A stretch of DNA of 64,000 nucleotides from Massilia brevitalea (GCF_030711405.1 NZ_JAULSI010000006.1:90307-154306), one strand, 5' to 3'; counted from the first letter of the stretch, positions 36,906-47,395 are shown. Notes: generated by a model not told the origin, from the letters alone. Translations and numbers: made by a program.

Positions 36906-37580
36906 TTAAAAGCATTGCACGTTGGCTCCGTTGCGCGTGCACAAGCGGCCTTCGCTGCTGACGCCGGCGTTGCCGACATTCGTCTGGTAGGTGGCGCCGC
37001 CCGTGTCGGTGCAGGTGTTGCCGAGGCAGCTGTTGAGGCGGGCGGAACCGGGCTGCGGCGCGGCGGGCCGGGCTGGCGATGGTATCGGCGGCGTGACCAC
37101 CGTATCCGGCTGTACCCCGGGCACGCGGGCGATGTCTTGCCGGGCCGGGCGCCGCGCTGCGGCATTGGTCTGCTTGTTCGTGCCCTTGCTGTCGGTCTTG
37201 GCCGGGTCCGTCTGCTGGGGCGCCGGGCGCGCCGACGGATCGGCTTCCCGGTGCGGCTGCTGTTGCGGCGTACCGCCGGCTTTTTCTTCCTGGGCCTGCG
37301 GGGTTTGCTCGGGCTGGGCGCCGGGCTCGGACCGGGTGGTCTGCGGGTGCAGCACCGGGCCATAGCTGGGGCCGGTGGCGGGAGCCGGCTGGCGCGGTGC
37401 CTGGGCCGCTTGCCCGGATTGGCGCTGTGGATCGGGCTGTGGCTCGGACCGCGGCGCGGATGGCGTCTGCGCTTGGACCGGTTGTGCCGCCGCTGCAGCG
37501 GCCAGCGCCACGATCAGGGCCAGGGCAATCCGGGTGGCCCGAAAAGGCTTCGAGTGCTTGAGGTGGGTAGCGTGCTTCAT
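36906..37580 (-). CDS. Secreted Pro/Gln-rich protein of unknown function
   Basis: A 224-residue protein starting at ATG 37578-37580 with GGAGG upstream. A long signal peptide (RIALALIVALAAAAAA, cleavage after VQAQ) is followed by about 140 residues rich in Pro, Gln, Ala and Thr. A compact C-terminal region has four cysteines (LNSCLGNTCTDTG and RLCTRNGANVQCF), probably two disulfides. I recognise no family. It is likely a periplasmic or surface protein with an extended linker and a small disulfide-locked head. Confidence 0.75.
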   Translation of the reverse strand: MKHATHLKHSKPFRATRIALALIVALAAAAAAQPVQAQTPSAPRSEPQPDPQRQSGQAAQAPRQPAPATGPSYGPVLHPQTTRSEPGAQPEQTPQAQEEKAGGTPQQQPHREADPSARPAPQQTDPAKTDSKGTNKQTNAAARRPARQDIARVPGVQPDTVVTPPIPSPARPAAPQPGSARLNSCLGNTCTDTGGATYQTNVGNAGVSSEGRLCTRNGANVQCF

Positions 37581-37599
37581 GGCGTCCTCCATGCGGCCT

Positions 37600-37626
37600 G
37601 CGGCCGATACGGGAATTATCGGCCGC
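37600..37626. promoter_or_regulatory. 9-bp hairpin/dyad upstream of the secreted protein gene
   Basis: GCGGCCGAT and ATCGGCCGC form a perfect 9-bp inverted repeat around a 9-nt centre, starting 20 bp upstream of the start codon at 37580. It could be an operator or a leader hairpin close to the ribosome binding site. It has no T run, so it is not a terminator. Confidence 0.45.
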
Positions 37627-37760
37627 CCCTGCCTGTCATGGCGCGCGCCAGCATGGGCGTTTCGTCAAGTCCGTGTCAGTTTCACGGTTTACGCTGCAGG
37701 GATGATCCGGCAATGTTGTTGATGCTTGCCGCGACAACAATCACAACGATGGAGACGGCA

Positions 37761-39059
37761 ATGCAGACAGTTCACGCGCTCTACCAGGCCAAACGGACCG
37801 ACGCCGCTGGGGCCCTGGCGCACTTGCGGGACCAGGACATGATCATCGTGCCGACCGGGGTCGGCGAGCCGCCTGCCCTGCTCACGGCACTGTCCGAGGC
37901 GCGCACGCGCTGGCAAGGGATCCGGGTGGCGCAGATCCTGGCGATGCGCAAGTACGGCTACTTCGAGCAGGACACTGCCCGGCACGTGCGGCACGCGGCG
38001 CTGTTTTTCGGCGGCGCCTCGCGCGGGGGCGGCCAGGGCGGCTGGTGCGACTTCATCCCGAATTATTTTTCCGAGATCCCGACCCTGATCGAGCGCGGCC
38101 TGATGCCGGCCGATGTGGTGTTTGCCATGGCGTCGAGCATGAATGCCCAGGGCTACTTTGCGCTCAGCCTGGGCACCGACTACACCATGGCTGCGGTGGC
38201 CAGGGCGCGCGTGGTGGTGCTGGAAGTGAACCCGCACGTGCCTTTCGCGCACGGCCAGTGTCACGTGCACATTTCGCAGGTGACGGCGCTGGTCGAGGAT
38301 GACACGCCGATCCTGGAGGTGGGCCTGCCTGCCATCGGCCCGGTGCAGGAAGCCATCGGCAAGCACGTGGCCGACATGATCGACGATGGTTCGACCTTGC
38401 AGATCGGCTATGGCGGCATTCCCGATGCAGTGGTGATGCAGCTGACCCACAAGCACGATCTCGGCATCCATACCGAGATGATCGGCGACGGCATCCTGAA
38501 GCTGGTCGAGTGCGGGGCCGTGACCAACCGCCGCAAGACCCTCCTGCCCGGCAAGATGGTGGCGACCTTCGCGCTCGGCTCGCGCAAGCTGTACGACTTC
38601 ATGCACCACAACCCGATGCTGGAAATGCATCCGTCGAACTTCACCAACGACCCGTACATCGCCGGGCAGAACGACAATCTGGTGTCGGTCAACGCCAGCC
38701 TGCAGGTCGACTTGCTCGGCCAGTGCGGCAGCGAAAGCATTGCCCACCTTCCCTATTCCGGCACCGGCGGCCAGGTCGACTTCGTGCGCGCGGCGAATCG
38801 TTCGCGCGGCGGCAAGTCCTTCATCGTGCTGCCCTCGACGGCCAAGGACGGCACGATTTCGCGCATCGTGCCCACGCTCACGCCGGGCACCCACGCCACC
38901 ACCAGCAAGAACGACGTCAACTACGTGGTCACCGAGTACGGCGTGGCCCAGCTGCGCGGCAAGTCTGCCAAGCAAAGGGCGCAGGAACTGATCGCGATTG
39001 CACACCCGGACTTCCGCGGCTGGCTGCGCGAAGAAGCCAACAGGATGTGCGTGTTCTGA
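37761..39059 (+). CDS. Acetyl-CoA hydrolase/transferase family (4-hydroxybutyrate CoA-transferase-like)
   Basis: A 432-residue two-domain CoA-transferase. The N-terminal domain has MIIVPTGVGEPPALL. The C-terminal domain carries the CoA-binding GYGGIPDAV and the segment LGIHTEMIGDGILKLVECG, whose glutamate is the likely CoA-thioester nucleophile. The motifs PSTAKDGTISRIVPTLTPG and YVVTEYGVAQLRG are typical. It exchanges CoA between short acyl groups such as acetate and butyrate or hydroxybutyrate. ATG 37761 has GGAGACGG just upstream. It is divergent from the secreted protein gene and is followed by the thioredoxin-like gene 82 bp later. Confidence 0.88.
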   Translation: MQTVHALYQAKRTDAAGALAHLRDQDMIIVPTGVGEPPALLTALSEARTRWQGIRVAQILAMRKYGYFEQDTARHVRHAALFFGGASRGGGQGGWCDFIPNYFSEIPTLIERGLMPADVVFAMASSMNAQGYFALSLGTDYTMAAVARARVVVLEVNPHVPFAHGQCHVHISQVTALVEDDTPILEVGLPAIGPVQEAIGKHVADMIDDGSTLQIGYGGIPDAVVMQLTHKHDLGIHTEMIGDGILKLVECGAVTNRRKTLLPGKMVATFALGSRKLYDFMHHNPMLEMHPSNFTNDPYIAGQNDNLVSVNASLQVDLLGQCGSESIAHLPYSGTGGQVDFVRAANRSRGGKSFIVLPSTAKDGTISRIVPTLTPGTHATTSKNDVNYVVTEYGVAQLRGKSAKQRAQELIAIAHPDFRGWLREEANRMCVF

Positions 39060-39141
39060 CGGGAAACCTGCGCCATTGCCCTGCCCAGCCGTGCCATGAT
39101 GGCTGCGACGCCGCATTGGCCGGCACCATCATGGAGGCAGG

Positions 39142-39669
39142 ATGAGCAAGCAACCCGGCATTACCGAAGACGATCATGTGCGCGGCAGCGCCGACGCCGT
39201 GGTCACGCTGATTGAATACGGCGATTTCCAGTGCCCGTATTGCGCACGCGCGCACGCGGCGCTGGGCGAATTGCAGCGCCAGCACGGCGAGCGCTTGCGG
39301 CTGGTCTACCGGCACCTGCCGCTCTCAAGCCTGCACCCGCTGGCCCAGCCGCTGGCGGAAGCCGCCGAGGCCGCCGGCGCCCAGGGCAAGTTCTGGGACA
39401 TGCACGACGCGCTGTTCGAGAACCAGGGCATGCTGGACGAGGACGCCCTGCCAGCGCTGGCCGGCGCCATGGGGATCGATGGAGGGCGCTTCCGCGACGA
39501 CTTCGAAAGCGGGCGATATCGCGACAAGGTGCTGGCGCAGGCCGAAGAAGGACGCGCGATGGGCGCCAGCGGGACGCCGAGCTTCTTCATCAACGGCGAG
39601 CCCTATCATGGGGATTCGGACCACGCGTCGCTGGCGGCGGCGATTGAGCAGGCGTTGAAGAGGCGTTGA
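39142..39669 (+). CDS. DsbA family thioredoxin-fold protein
   Basis: A 175-residue protein with the redox motif CPYC at about residues 31-34 (YGDFQCPYCARAH). A helical insert and the cis-Pro loop GASGTPSFFINGEPYHG follow near residue 145. There is no signal peptide, so it is probably cytoplasmic, like the FrnE/BdbD-like DSBA branch (DSBA oxidoreductase/thioredoxin_4). The start ATG 39142 is preceded by GGAGG. It is read in the same direction as the CoA-transferase. Confidence 0.88.
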   Translation: MSKQPGITEDDHVRGSADAVVTLIEYGDFQCPYCARAHAALGELQRQHGERLRLVYRHLPLSSLHPLAQPLAEAAEAAGAQGKFWDMHDALFENQGMLDEDALPALAGAMGIDGGRFRDDFESGRYRDKVLAQAEEGRAMGASGTPSFFINGEPYHGDSDHASLAAAIEQALKRR

Positions 39670-39840
39670 ATTTGTGCTGAGTTTGCTGCGTCGGCGTTGA
39701 ATCTGCGTCGATGCAGCGTTGTCCCGGGCGTGGCGCTGGCGTCGATGTCGTCAGGCCTGACGGCAAAGCTGGGTACCGGAGCCTCAGTTGGTTAGTTACA
39801 TATTTATCGCGTGCTGCCTGTTGACTGGGTTGCTGCGCAG

Positions 39841-39877
39841 CGTAGGACGCGTGGACGGCAAAGCCGTCCACCCTACG
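39841..39877. repeat. REP-like palindrome downstream of hppA
   Basis: GTGGACGGC-aaa-GCCGTCCAC (39851-39871) is a perfect 9-bp hairpin inside an outer pair CGTAGG/CCTACG. It begins 10 nt past the hppA stop, reading leftward. Its flanks (CGTAGGGTGG and CCACGCG) are shared with the palindromes at 55983, 56171, 62271 and 63865. Confidence 0.85.
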
Positions 39878-39887
39878 AGGATGTGCT

Positions 39888-42038
39888 TCAGGGCTGGGTG
39901 CGCGGCTGCTCGACAGCAACCCGCGTCGGCGCTGGCGCTGGCGCCGTCGTCGCGTGCGCCGGCTTGCGCATCTGCGCCAGCTGCGGCTCGGACACCGCGA
40001 TCCAGCCGGCCGCCGGCAGCAGCGGCACCAGCAGCAGCGCAACGATGTTGATGATCTTGATGAGCGGGTTCACGGCCGGCCCCGCCGTGTCCTTGTAGGG
40101 GTCGCCCACAGTGTCGCCGGTGACCGCCGCCTTGTGCGTGTCGGAGCCCTTGCCGCCGAAGTTGCCGTCCTCGATGTATTTCTTGGCGTTGTCCCAGGCG
40201 CCGCCGCCGGTGGTCATCGAGATTGCCACGAACAGGCCGGTGATGATGGTGCCCATCAGCAGCCCACCCAGCGCCGCCGGCCCCAGCAGCATGCCGACCA
40301 AAATCGGCACGATCACCGGCAGCAGCGAGGGTACGACCATCTCGCGGATTGCCGAGGCGGTAAGCATGTCGACCGCCTTGTCGTATTCCGGCTTGCCGGT
40401 GCCGGCCATGATGCCGGCGATGTCGCGGAACTGGCGCCGCACTTCCACCACCACCGCGCCCGCCGCCCGCCCCACCGCTTCCATCGCCATCGCCCCGAAC
40501 AGGTAGGGAACCAGGCCGCCGATGAACAGGCCGACGATCACCATCGGGTTCGACAGTTCGAAGACGACGGACTTGCCGACCGAATCGAGCGCGTGGGTGT
40601 AGTCGGCGAACAGCACCAGTGCCGCCAGGCCGGCCGAGCCGATGGCATAGCCCTTGGTGACGGCCTTGGTGGTATTGCCGACCGCATCGAGCGGGTCGGT
40701 AATCGCGCGCACCGAATCGGGCATGCCGCTCATCTCGGCGATGCCGCCGGCGTTGTCGGTGATCGGGCCGTAGGCATCGAGGGCGACGATGATGCCGGCC
40801 ATCGACAGCATCGCGGTGGCGGCAATCGCAATGCCGTACAGCCCGCCCAGCTGGAAGGCGACCAGGATGGCGACGCAGACCGCGAGCACCGGGTAGGCCG
40901 TCGACTTCATCGACACGCCGAGGCCGGCGATGATGTTGGTGCCGTGGCCGGTGGTCGAGGCTTCGGCGATGTGGCGCACCGGCTTGAAATCGGTGCCGGT
41001 GTAGTACTCGGTGATGTAGACCATCAGGCCGGTGAGCACGATGCCGGCCACCGCGCAGCCGAGCATGCTGCCGCGCATGGCACCGTCGCCCCAGACCAGC
41101 CAGGTGACGATTGCAAAGCCGATCAGCGACAGCCCGGCCGCCCACCACAGCCCGGTGTACAGGGCCGACATGATCTTGCGCCCCGGCTTGTGGCGCACCA
41201 TGGCGCAGCCGACGATCGAGCCGAGGATGGAGACTGCGCCCAGCAGCAGTGGATACAGCATGGCCTCGCCGGCGCCGTCGACGATCATCAGCGCGCCGAG
41301 CAGCATGGTGGCGATCAGGGTCACGACATAGGTTTCGAACAGGTCCGCCGCCATGCCGGCGCAATCGCCGACGTTGTCGCCCACGTTGTCGGCAATCACG
41401 GCCGGGTTGCGCGGGTCATCCTCGGGAATACCGGCCTCGACCTTGCCGACCAGGTCGGCGCCGACGTCGGCGCCCTTGGTGAAGATGCCGCCGCCCAAAC
41501 GCGCGAAGATGGAAATGAGCGAGGCGCCAAAGGCCAGGCCGATCAGCGGCTTGATGACGTCATGGCGCGACAGCGCGGTGTCGCCATTCGCGCTCAGGGC
41601 CCAGTAGAACAGGGTCACGCCGAGCAGGCCCAGGCCGACCACCAGCATGCCGGTGATCGCCCCGCCCTTGAAGGCGACGTCGAGCGCCTCGTTCATGCCT
41701 TTCGACGCCGCCTGGGCGGTGCGGACGTTGGCGCGCACCGAGACGTTCATGCCAATGAAGCCGCAGGCGCCGGACAGCACGGCGCCGGCCAGGAAGCCGC
41801 CCGCGGTCCAGGCGCCCAGCAAAAAGTAGATGGCAACGAGCAGCACCAGGCCGACGATGCCGATGGTGCGGTACTGGCGCCCGAGGTAGGCGGCGGCGCC
41901 TTCCTGGATGGCCAGCGAGATTTCCTGCATGCGGGCGTTGCCGGCGTCCTGGCGCAGGATCCAGGCGCGGGCCCACAGCCCGTAGATGACTGCGATGACG
42001 CCGCAGGCCACGGTAAACGTGATCAGGTTTGCTGCCAT
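39888..42038 (-). CDS. hppA: K+-insensitive membrane-bound pyrophosphate-energised proton pump
   Basis: A 716-residue polytopic membrane pyrophosphatase with about 16 transmembrane segments. Signatures include [19 protein letters not shown] (substrate Asp/Lys cluster, about residue 185), [19 protein letters not shown] and [21 protein letters not shown]. The [10 protein letters not shown] motif has Lys where K+-dependent enzymes have Ala, so it is the K+-independent H+-pumping type. It couples PPi hydrolysis to proton export across the inner membrane. The C-terminal 40 residues are an Ala/Pro/Thr-rich tail beyond the usual end. It stands alone on the minus strand, and a REP-like hairpin follows its stop. 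Confidence 0.95.
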   Translation of the reverse strand: MAANLITFTVACGVIAVIYGLWARAWILRQDAGNARMQEISLAIQEGAAAYLGRQYRTIGIVGLVLLVAIYFLLGAWTAGGFLAGAVLSGACGFIGMNVSVRANVRTAQAASKGMNEALDVAFKGGAITGMLVVGLGLLGVTLFYWALSANGDTALSRHDVIKPLIGLAFGASLISIFARLGGGIFTKGADVGADLVGKVEAGIPEDDPRNPAVIADNVGDNVGDCAGMAADLFETYVVTLIATMLLGALMIVDGAGEAMLYPLLLGAVSILGSIVGCAMVRHKPGRKIMSALYTGLWWAAGLSLIGFAIVTWLVWGDGAMRGSMLGCAVAGIVLTGLMVYITEYYTGTDFKPVRHIAEASTTGHGTNIIAGLGVSMKSTAYPVLAVCVAILVAFQLGGLYGIAIAATAMLSMAGIIVALDAYGPITDNAGGIAEMSGMPDSVRAITDPLDAVGNTTKAVTKGYAIGSAGLAALVLFADYTHALDSVGKSVVFELSNPMVIVGLFIGGLVPYLFGAMAMEAVGRAAGAVVVEVRRQFRDIAGIMAGTGKPEYDKAVDMLTASAIREMVVPSLLPVIVPILVGMLLGPAALGGLLMGTIITGLFVAISMTTGGGAWDNAKKYIEDGNFGGKGSDTHKAAVTGDTVGDPYKDTAGPAVNPLIKIINIVALLLVPLLPAAGWIAVSEPQLAQMRKPAHATTAPAPAPTRVAVEQPRTQP

Positions 42039-42284
42039 GTCGTCCCCTTAGTTTTTCAATCAAGCAACACCACACAACGAAAGATGCCCACCTCTTCGGC
42101 GAAGCAGTCTGCCTCACTGCGTACTGCACACATTTGATCCAAACCACTGGAACGACGGGCGCGTGAGAAAACGCCCATGGCAGCGTTGCATCCGTCTCGC
42201 CGTACTCACGTACTGTCTTCGACGAATGCGCCTTGCGCTGGACGTTTTTCACGCGCCCGGAGCCGGCATGCTGCAAAAAAAACC

Positions 42285-42312
42285 AAAAAAAAGCGGACAT
42301 CCCTGTCCGCTT
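42285..42312 (-). terminator. Rho-independent terminator of adk
   Basis: On the minus strand a perfect 9-bp stem (42304-42312 with 42291-42299, 4-nt loop) runs into a tract of eight T, beginning 16 nt after the adk stop codon. Confidence 0.95.
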
Positions 42313-42327
42313 CAGTCTCCCTTCCGA

Positions 42328-42993
<666 letters not shown>

Positions 42994-43205
42994 CTAAACG
43001 GATGTTGAAAATCTTGGATGTTGAAAATTGTTATTGTGTTGGCAATAAATGGCAATTGATGCTTTATGACTGCAGACCTGCCTGGCTTGATACGAAACTT
43101 ACCACAAAAGGCAGCGTCAATGCCAATCCCAGCGGCTGGCTTCGGTCGCGATTTCTTGCTTTTTTGATGTACCGCAGACTGACCGCTAATCAATTGCAAT
43201 AAAGC

Positions 43206-43970
43206 TCAAGACGCGTAGTGCAATTGCACCCGAGCTAAATCTTCCGGGGTGTCGACACCGGCCTGGGGCGCGCTGTCGGTCACGTGGACGGCAATCGGCA
43301 CGCCATGCCAGAGAACGCGCAATTGTTCCAGCGCTTCGATCTGCTCCAGCGGCGACACTTCCAGGCCCGGATAGGCTTGCAGGAAGGCGTTGCTGTAGGC
43401 GTAGAGACCGATGTGGCGCAGCGGGGCATACCCGGCAGGCAGCGAAGCAGGCAATGCATCGCGGGTGGCGGCAAAAGCGTCGCGCGCCCAGGGAATCGTG
43501 GCGCGCGAGAAGTACAGGGCGCGGCCCGCCTTGTCGAGCACGACCTTCACCACGTTCGGATTGAACACGTCGGCCACGTCGCTCAGGGGATGGGCGCAGG
43601 TCGCCATCGGCGCATCCTGGCTGATGCGCGCGGCGCAGGCCGCCAGCAGGGCCGGGTCGATCAGCGGCTCGTCGCCCTGCAGGTTGACCACGACTTCGTC
43701 GGCCGCCAGGTTCAGGGTGCGCGCCACTTCGGCGATGCGGTCGGTGCCGGACGGATGGTCGGCGCGGGTCATGACGGCTTCCACGCCGTGTGCGGCGCAG
43801 GCAGCGGCAATATCCGCATGGTCGGTCGCGACGATGATGCGCGCCGCGCCGGACGCACGCGCGCGCTCGGCGACGCGTACGACCATGGGTTTACCGCCGA
43901 GGTCGGCCAAGGGCTTGTTCGGCAGCCGGGTCGAGGCCAGGCGTGCCGGGATGATGACGGTAAAGCTCAT
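43206..43970 (-). CDS. kdsB: 3-deoxy-manno-octulosonate cytidylyltransferase
   Basis: A 254-residue CMP-Kdo synthetase. It has the nucleotide-binding [28 protein letters not shown], the QGDEPLI motif with metal-binding Asp near residue 98, and the Kdo-site [12 protein letters not shown]. It activates Kdo for lipopolysaccharide core synthesis. ATG 43968-43970 is used; a TTG two codons upstream is possible. It sits just 7 bp after the Trm112-like gene in the lpxK-trm112-kdsB cluster. Confidence 0.96.
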   Translation of the reverse strand: MSFTVIIPARLASTRLPNKPLADLGGKPMVVRVAERARASGAARIIVATDHADIAAACAAHGVEAVMTRADHPSGTDRIAEVARTLNLAADEVVVNLQGDEPLIDPALLAACAARISQDAPMATCAHPLSDVADVFNPNVVKVVLDKAGRALYFSRATIPWARDAFAATRDALPASLPAGYAPLRHIGLYAYSNAFLQAYPGLEVSPLEQIEALEQLRVLWHGVPIAVHVTDSAPQAGVDTPEDLARVQLHYAS

Positions 43971-43977
43971 CGGCAAC

Positions 43978-44148
43978 TCAGACCGCTTCGATCTTGCGCG
44001 CCTGGTCGGCCCACATGATCGGGATACCGTCGCGGATCGGGTAAGCCAGGCGGTCCGGGCGGCAGGTCAGTTCCTGGCCTTTTTTATCGTATTCGAGCGG
44101 GCCCTTGCACAGCGGGCAGACCAGGATATCAAGCAGTCGAGCGTCCAC
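43978..44148 (-). CDS. Trm112/YcaR family small zinc-ribbon-like protein
   Basis: A 56-residue protein with the family core [25 protein letters not shown] and IRDGIPIM. The Cys pair CPLC and a later Cys suggest a metal site. In bacteria it is found between lpxK and kdsB, and its role is not settled; eukaryotic Trm112 activates methyltransferases. I chose GTG 44146-44148 because GGAG lies upstream and it gives the usual family length. This start overlaps the end of lpxK by 20 bp. Confidence 0.9.
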   Translation of the reverse strand: MDARLLDILVCPLCKGPLEYDKKGQELTCRPDRLAYPIRDGIPIMWADQARKIEAV

Positions 44149-45163
44149 GACATTTCTCCACAATTTGTTGGGCAAGCGCGGCATCGATGCGCGCGCTGAC
44201 CGGCACCACCCACAGGCGCGGGTCGTGCTTCAGGTTTTCAAGTTGCCCACATTTTACTGCATCCTTCTCGGTGATCAGGATGACATCGGCGTCCACGCCC
44301 CTAAACGGGTCGTCGCGGAAGTCGTGGTGGTCGGGCAGCGCCAGTTCGGCGAACGACAGACCGGCGCCGCGCAGCATGGCGAAGAAGCGTCCCGGGTTGC
44401 CGATGCCGGCGGCGGCCAGGATGCGGCGGCCGGCAAAGTCGGCCAGCGGCAGGCGGTTTCCGGCGTCGATCAATTGCTCGGCAGTGTCGCCGGCCAGCGC
44501 CATGCGGTAGGGCTGGCCGCCGACGGCGCGCGCCAGCGCCGGCCCGATCCCGGGCGCATTCACCACCGTGAAGTCGCGCCGGCGCGCAGGCGGTTCGCGC
44601 AGCGGGCCGGCCGGCAGCAGCCAGCCATTGCCGACGCCACGGCCGTCGAACAGCACCACCTCGACGTCGCGCGCCAGGGCGTAATGCTGCAGGCCGTCGT
44701 CGGTGACCAGGACATCGACCTCGGGATGCGCCGCCAGCAGCGCCCTGCCCGCCTCGGCCCGCCGGCGCCCGACGAATACCGGCACCCGCGTGCGGCGCGC
44801 GATCAGCAGCGGCTCGTCGCCGACCTGGGCGGCATCCGATGCAATCGTCACAGCGCGCGGCGCCTCGCCTTCGCTTCCATGCCCGCGCGAAATCACGCCC
44901 GGACGCAGGCCGGCCGCCAGCAGCGCCTCGGCCAGCCAGATCGTCAGCGGGGTCTTGCCCGTACCGCCGATAAAGATATTGCCGACCACGACGACCGGCA
45001 CCGGCAGGCGTTCGGACTTCAGGATACCGGCACGGAACAGCCCGGCACGCAGCGCGGCCAGCGCGCGAAACAGCAGCGACAGCGGCCACAGCGCGCAGGC
45101 GAGCGGACCACGGCGCAGCCAGGCGCGGGTCAGGACAGATTCGAGGGAATTATTCTTGGACAT
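44129..45163 (-). CDS. lpxK: Tetraacyldisaccharide 4'-kinase
   Basis: A 344-residue inner-membrane-associated kinase. It has an N-terminal hydrophobic segment ([18 protein letters not shown]), the Walker A motif [12 protein letters not shown] near residue 62, SRGHGS, the [11 protein letters not shown] motif (catalytic Asp, about residue 150) and the C-terminal ITEKDAVK. It phosphorylates the lipid A precursor at the 4' position using ATP. It follows exbD after 57 bp and overlaps the Trm112 gene. Confidence 0.96.
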   Translation of the reverse strand: MSKNNSLESVLTRAWLRRGPLACALWPLSLLFRALAALRAGLFRAGILKSERLPVPVVVVGNIFIGGTGKTPLTIWLAEALLAAGLRPGVISRGHGSEGEAPRAVTIASDAAQVGDEPLLIARRTRVPVFVGRRRAEAGRALLAAHPEVDVLVTDDGLQHYALARDVEVVLFDGRGVGNGWLLPAGPLREPPARRRDFTVVNAPGIGPALARAVGGQPYRMALAGDTAEQLIDAGNRLPLADFAGRRILAAAGIGNPGRFFAMLRGAGLSFAELALPDHHDFRDDPFRGVDADVILITEKDAVKCGQLENLKHDPRLWVVPVSARIDAALAQQIVEKCRGRSTA

Positions 45164-45220
45164 GAAGGAGAGTGCACGAAGCAGGCCTTGCGCCGGCCTC
45201 GTGCCTGTGAGCCTGTTACC

Positions 45221-45664
45221 TTACTTCTTGCCGCCCGTCTGGGCGGCAAAGGTCAGCTTGTCGTAGCCGGCCAGGCGCGCCGCTTCCAGCACGTTGATGA
45301 CCATCTGGTGCATCGCGAACTGGTCGGCATTGACGATGATCACCGGATCAAGCACCGGCTGCCCGTTCGGACCCGAGCGCGCCGCGGCCTTCAAGTCGTC
45401 GGCCAGGCCGTTCACGCCGTGGAAAGACACTGGCGTGTTGTTCACCGTGTAGTTACCCTTGGCATCGATCGTGACGTTGATTTCGAAAGGCTTGTCCACC
45501 ACCTTGTCTGCATCGGCCGTCGGCAGCGTGATCTGCAGCTCGGTGAACTTGCTGTAGGTAGTCGACACCATCAGGAAGATGAGCACGACCAGCAGCACGT
45601 CGACGAACGGGATCAGGTTGATTTCCGGATCCTCGCGCTTGCGGCCGCGGCGAAAGTCCATCAT
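45221..45664 (-). CDS. exbD: ExbD/TolR biopolymer transport protein
   Basis: A 147-residue protein with a short cytoplasmic N-terminus. One transmembrane helix carries the proton-path Asp (INLIPFVDVLLVVLIFLMVSTTY, Asp near residue 22). A periplasmic domain follows (KGNYTVNNTPVSF, DPVIIVNADQFAMHQMVINVLEAA). It works with ExbB to power TonB. The start overlaps the exbB stop by ATGA. Placement beside lpxK is typical for Burkholderiales. Confidence 0.93.
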   Translation of the reverse strand: MMDFRRGRKREDPEINLIPFVDVLLVVLIFLMVSTTYSKFTELQITLPTADADKVVDKPFEINVTIDAKGNYTVNNTPVSFHGVNGLADDLKAAARSGPNGQPVLDPVIIVNADQFAMHQMVINVLEAARLAGYDKLTFAAQTGGKK

Positions 45665-46266
45665 TTGCGGGCACCGTGGACAACGTCGACAAATTTCACT
45701 GCCTGCAGTTCCATGTCGACGATGAAGCTGTCGACCAGGGCGCGGAAGTGGCGGTAGAACACCAGGGCCGGCATTGCGATCGCCAGGCCGAAGCCCGTGT
45801 TATACAACGCAATCGAAATCCCGTGCGCCAGCTGCGCGGGATTTGCGCCCGAAGCGTTTTGCGAACCGAAGATCTCGATCATGCCGACCACCGTGCCGAA
45901 CAGGCCCATCAGCGGCGCCAGCGAGGCAATGGTGCCGAGCGTGGTGAGGAAGCGTTCCAGTACGTGGGCGACGCCGCGGCCGGCTTCCTCGATCGACTCC
46001 TTCATGACGTCGCGCGGCGCGTCGACGTTGCGCAGGGCGGCGGCGAGCACGGTGCCGAGCGGCGAGTTGGTTTCCAGCGTGTTGATGATGTCCGGAGTGA
46101 CCTTGTTGTTGCGATAGACGTTGATGACTTCGCCAAGCAAGGCTTTGGGGAGGATCTTTTCGCGGCGCAGGTAAATCAGGCGTTCGATGATCAGTGCCAG
46201 GGCAATGATCGAGGCAATCAGCAATGGCCAGATGGGCCAGCCTGCGGCTTGTAAGATGGCGAGCAA
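45661..46266 (-). CDS. exbB: ExbB/TolQ/MotA proton channel protein
   Basis: A 201-residue inner-membrane protein with three transmembrane helices (residues about 8-28, 110-135, 155-180). It has the family motif LGTIASLAPLMGLFGTVVGMIEIF. With ExbD it forms the stator of the TonB energising complex, which would serve the BtuB receptor encoded further on. The start is taken as TTG 46264-46266 because AGGAG lies five bases upstream; the longer frame begins in the repeat array and has no ribosome binding site. A promoter with 17-bp spacing lies just upstream. Confidence 0.9.
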   Translation of the reverse strand: MLAILQAAGWPIWPLLIASIIALALIIERLIYLRREKILPKALLGEVINVYRNNKVTPDIINTLETNSPLGTVLAAALRNVDAPRDVMKESIEEAGRGVAHVLERFLTTLGTIASLAPLMGLFGTVVGMIEIFGSQNASGANPAQLAHGISIALYNTGFGLAIAMPALVFYRHFRALVDSFIVDMELQAVKFVDVVHGARK

Positions 46267-46299
46267 GTGAACTCCTGACAGAATGGAAACGAATCCGGC

Positions 46300-46328
46300 A
46301 ATGTAGCAAGTTGCCGCCGCCTGAGCAA
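46300..46328 (-). promoter_or_regulatory. Sigma-70-type promoter of exbB
   Basis: On the minus strand, TTGCTC (46323-46328), a 17-bp spacer and TACATT (46300-46305) precede the exbB start by about 35 bp. The first module of the seven-copy array begins 12 bp upstream of this -35 box, so a protein bound there could affect exbB. Confidence 0.55.
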
Positions 46329-46339
46329 GAGTAGTTCTG

Positions 46340-47395
46340 CACAAGTTCTGTGGATAAAATTGTGCGCAAGGACTCACCCATAGGCTAAGCGCCTTGATTC
46401 TTAAGGGAATTTTCTACGTGCGCAAGAATGTAGCAGGTGCAGCAAGATGGCGCGATGGCTTCCTGGCGTCCCTGACGCAGGCACCAGCCCTTGGAGTTGC
46501 AAACAATTTCTGTGGATAAAAATGTGCGCAATGGCCATGTTGCGTACTTAAGTAATTGATTTAAATCATTAATATTTCACTGCTGAAGAATGCAGCAGGG
46601 GCGCATGCATGACCAGGATTTTGTCGAGAGGCATTTCCCCACATTTTTTGTGGACAAAATTGTGAGCAAGGCCAGCCTGCTCGCCTGAGACCCTTGATTT
46701 CTAAGGGAAAAATGGTGCTGCAAAGAAAGTAGGCAGGTCGACTTATCCCCATTGCGTGAACGTGAGTCCAGGTTCGGTTTGCGCAAGCACAGCACCAGCT
46801 CCAGTCTATGCACACTTTCTGTGGAAAAGAATGTGCGCAAGGCCCTCCCCGACAACACAAGCCTCTGATTTTTATATGCTTTATCGTGCCGCCTGCTTTT
46901 TGAGCAAGCTCAAGATTTATTCAAGAAAAATGCAGTAAAGCCGTGTCTGGTCCATCATCCAGGCCTTTGAGAGACATGCCTGTGCACTTGGCCGGTTCGA
47001 GCGTAAAAGGATAAATAAGCGTTTCTTCACATTTTCTGTGGACAAAATTGTGAGGAAGCGCCTTGCGTTAGCACAAACCATTTGATTTTAAAGAGAAAAA
47101 TCCTCCTGCTTCAATTTGTGGCACGGCCCGCAAGCCTGGAAAGCAAGCGAACATCCGGAAGCGCGATGCCGCACGCAGTTGGCTTATCCACGTCGATCGA
47201 GGCGAACTCTTCACACAAACTGTGGAAAAAGATGTGCGCAAGGCAGGTGCTCTATAACTAAGTCATTGATTCCAAAAGACATAGACATGCATGCCCGCAT
47301 TTTCGGCAGCGGGACAAGTGAACTGCCGAGTTCCTCACAATTTTTGTGGATAACATTGTGTCCAAGTGGACCTTGCCTTACATAAACCTTTGATT
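46340..47395 (+). repeat. Seven-copy bipartite repeat array with DnaA-box-like and IHF-like elements
   Basis: Seven 60-nt modules occur at 46340-46399, 46502-46561, 46640-46699, 46811-46870, 47028-47087, 47212-47271 and 47336-47395, all in the same orientation. Each begins with a 31-nt block: a dyad (CACAnTTT...AAAnTGTG) around TGTGGA(T/C/A)AA, then GCAAG. Exactly 23 variable nt follow, then TTGATT (CTGATT in copy 4) and usually TTnAAG. TGTGGATAA is the reverse of the DnaA box TTATCCACA. It is perfect in copies 1, 2 and 7, and the others fit TTDTCCACA. In copies 2, 6 and 7 the TTGATT completes the IHF consensus YAAnnnnTTGATW, and copies 4 and 5 miss by one base. The array is AT-rich and fills the divergent exbB-xseA gap. 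No gene is seen in 46267-47515. Confidence 0.92.

Noticed and set aside
46340..47395. Repeat array as a CRISPR
   Set aside because: The intervals between copies vary from 93 to 186 nt, each copy contains a two-part structure with an internal variable segment, and there are no cas genes nearby.
46340..47395. Array as the main chromosomal origin (oriC)
   Set aside because: The neighbours are exbB and xseA, not dnaA, dnaN, rpmH or gyrB. It could be an accessory or titration site, but nothing here shows the main origin.
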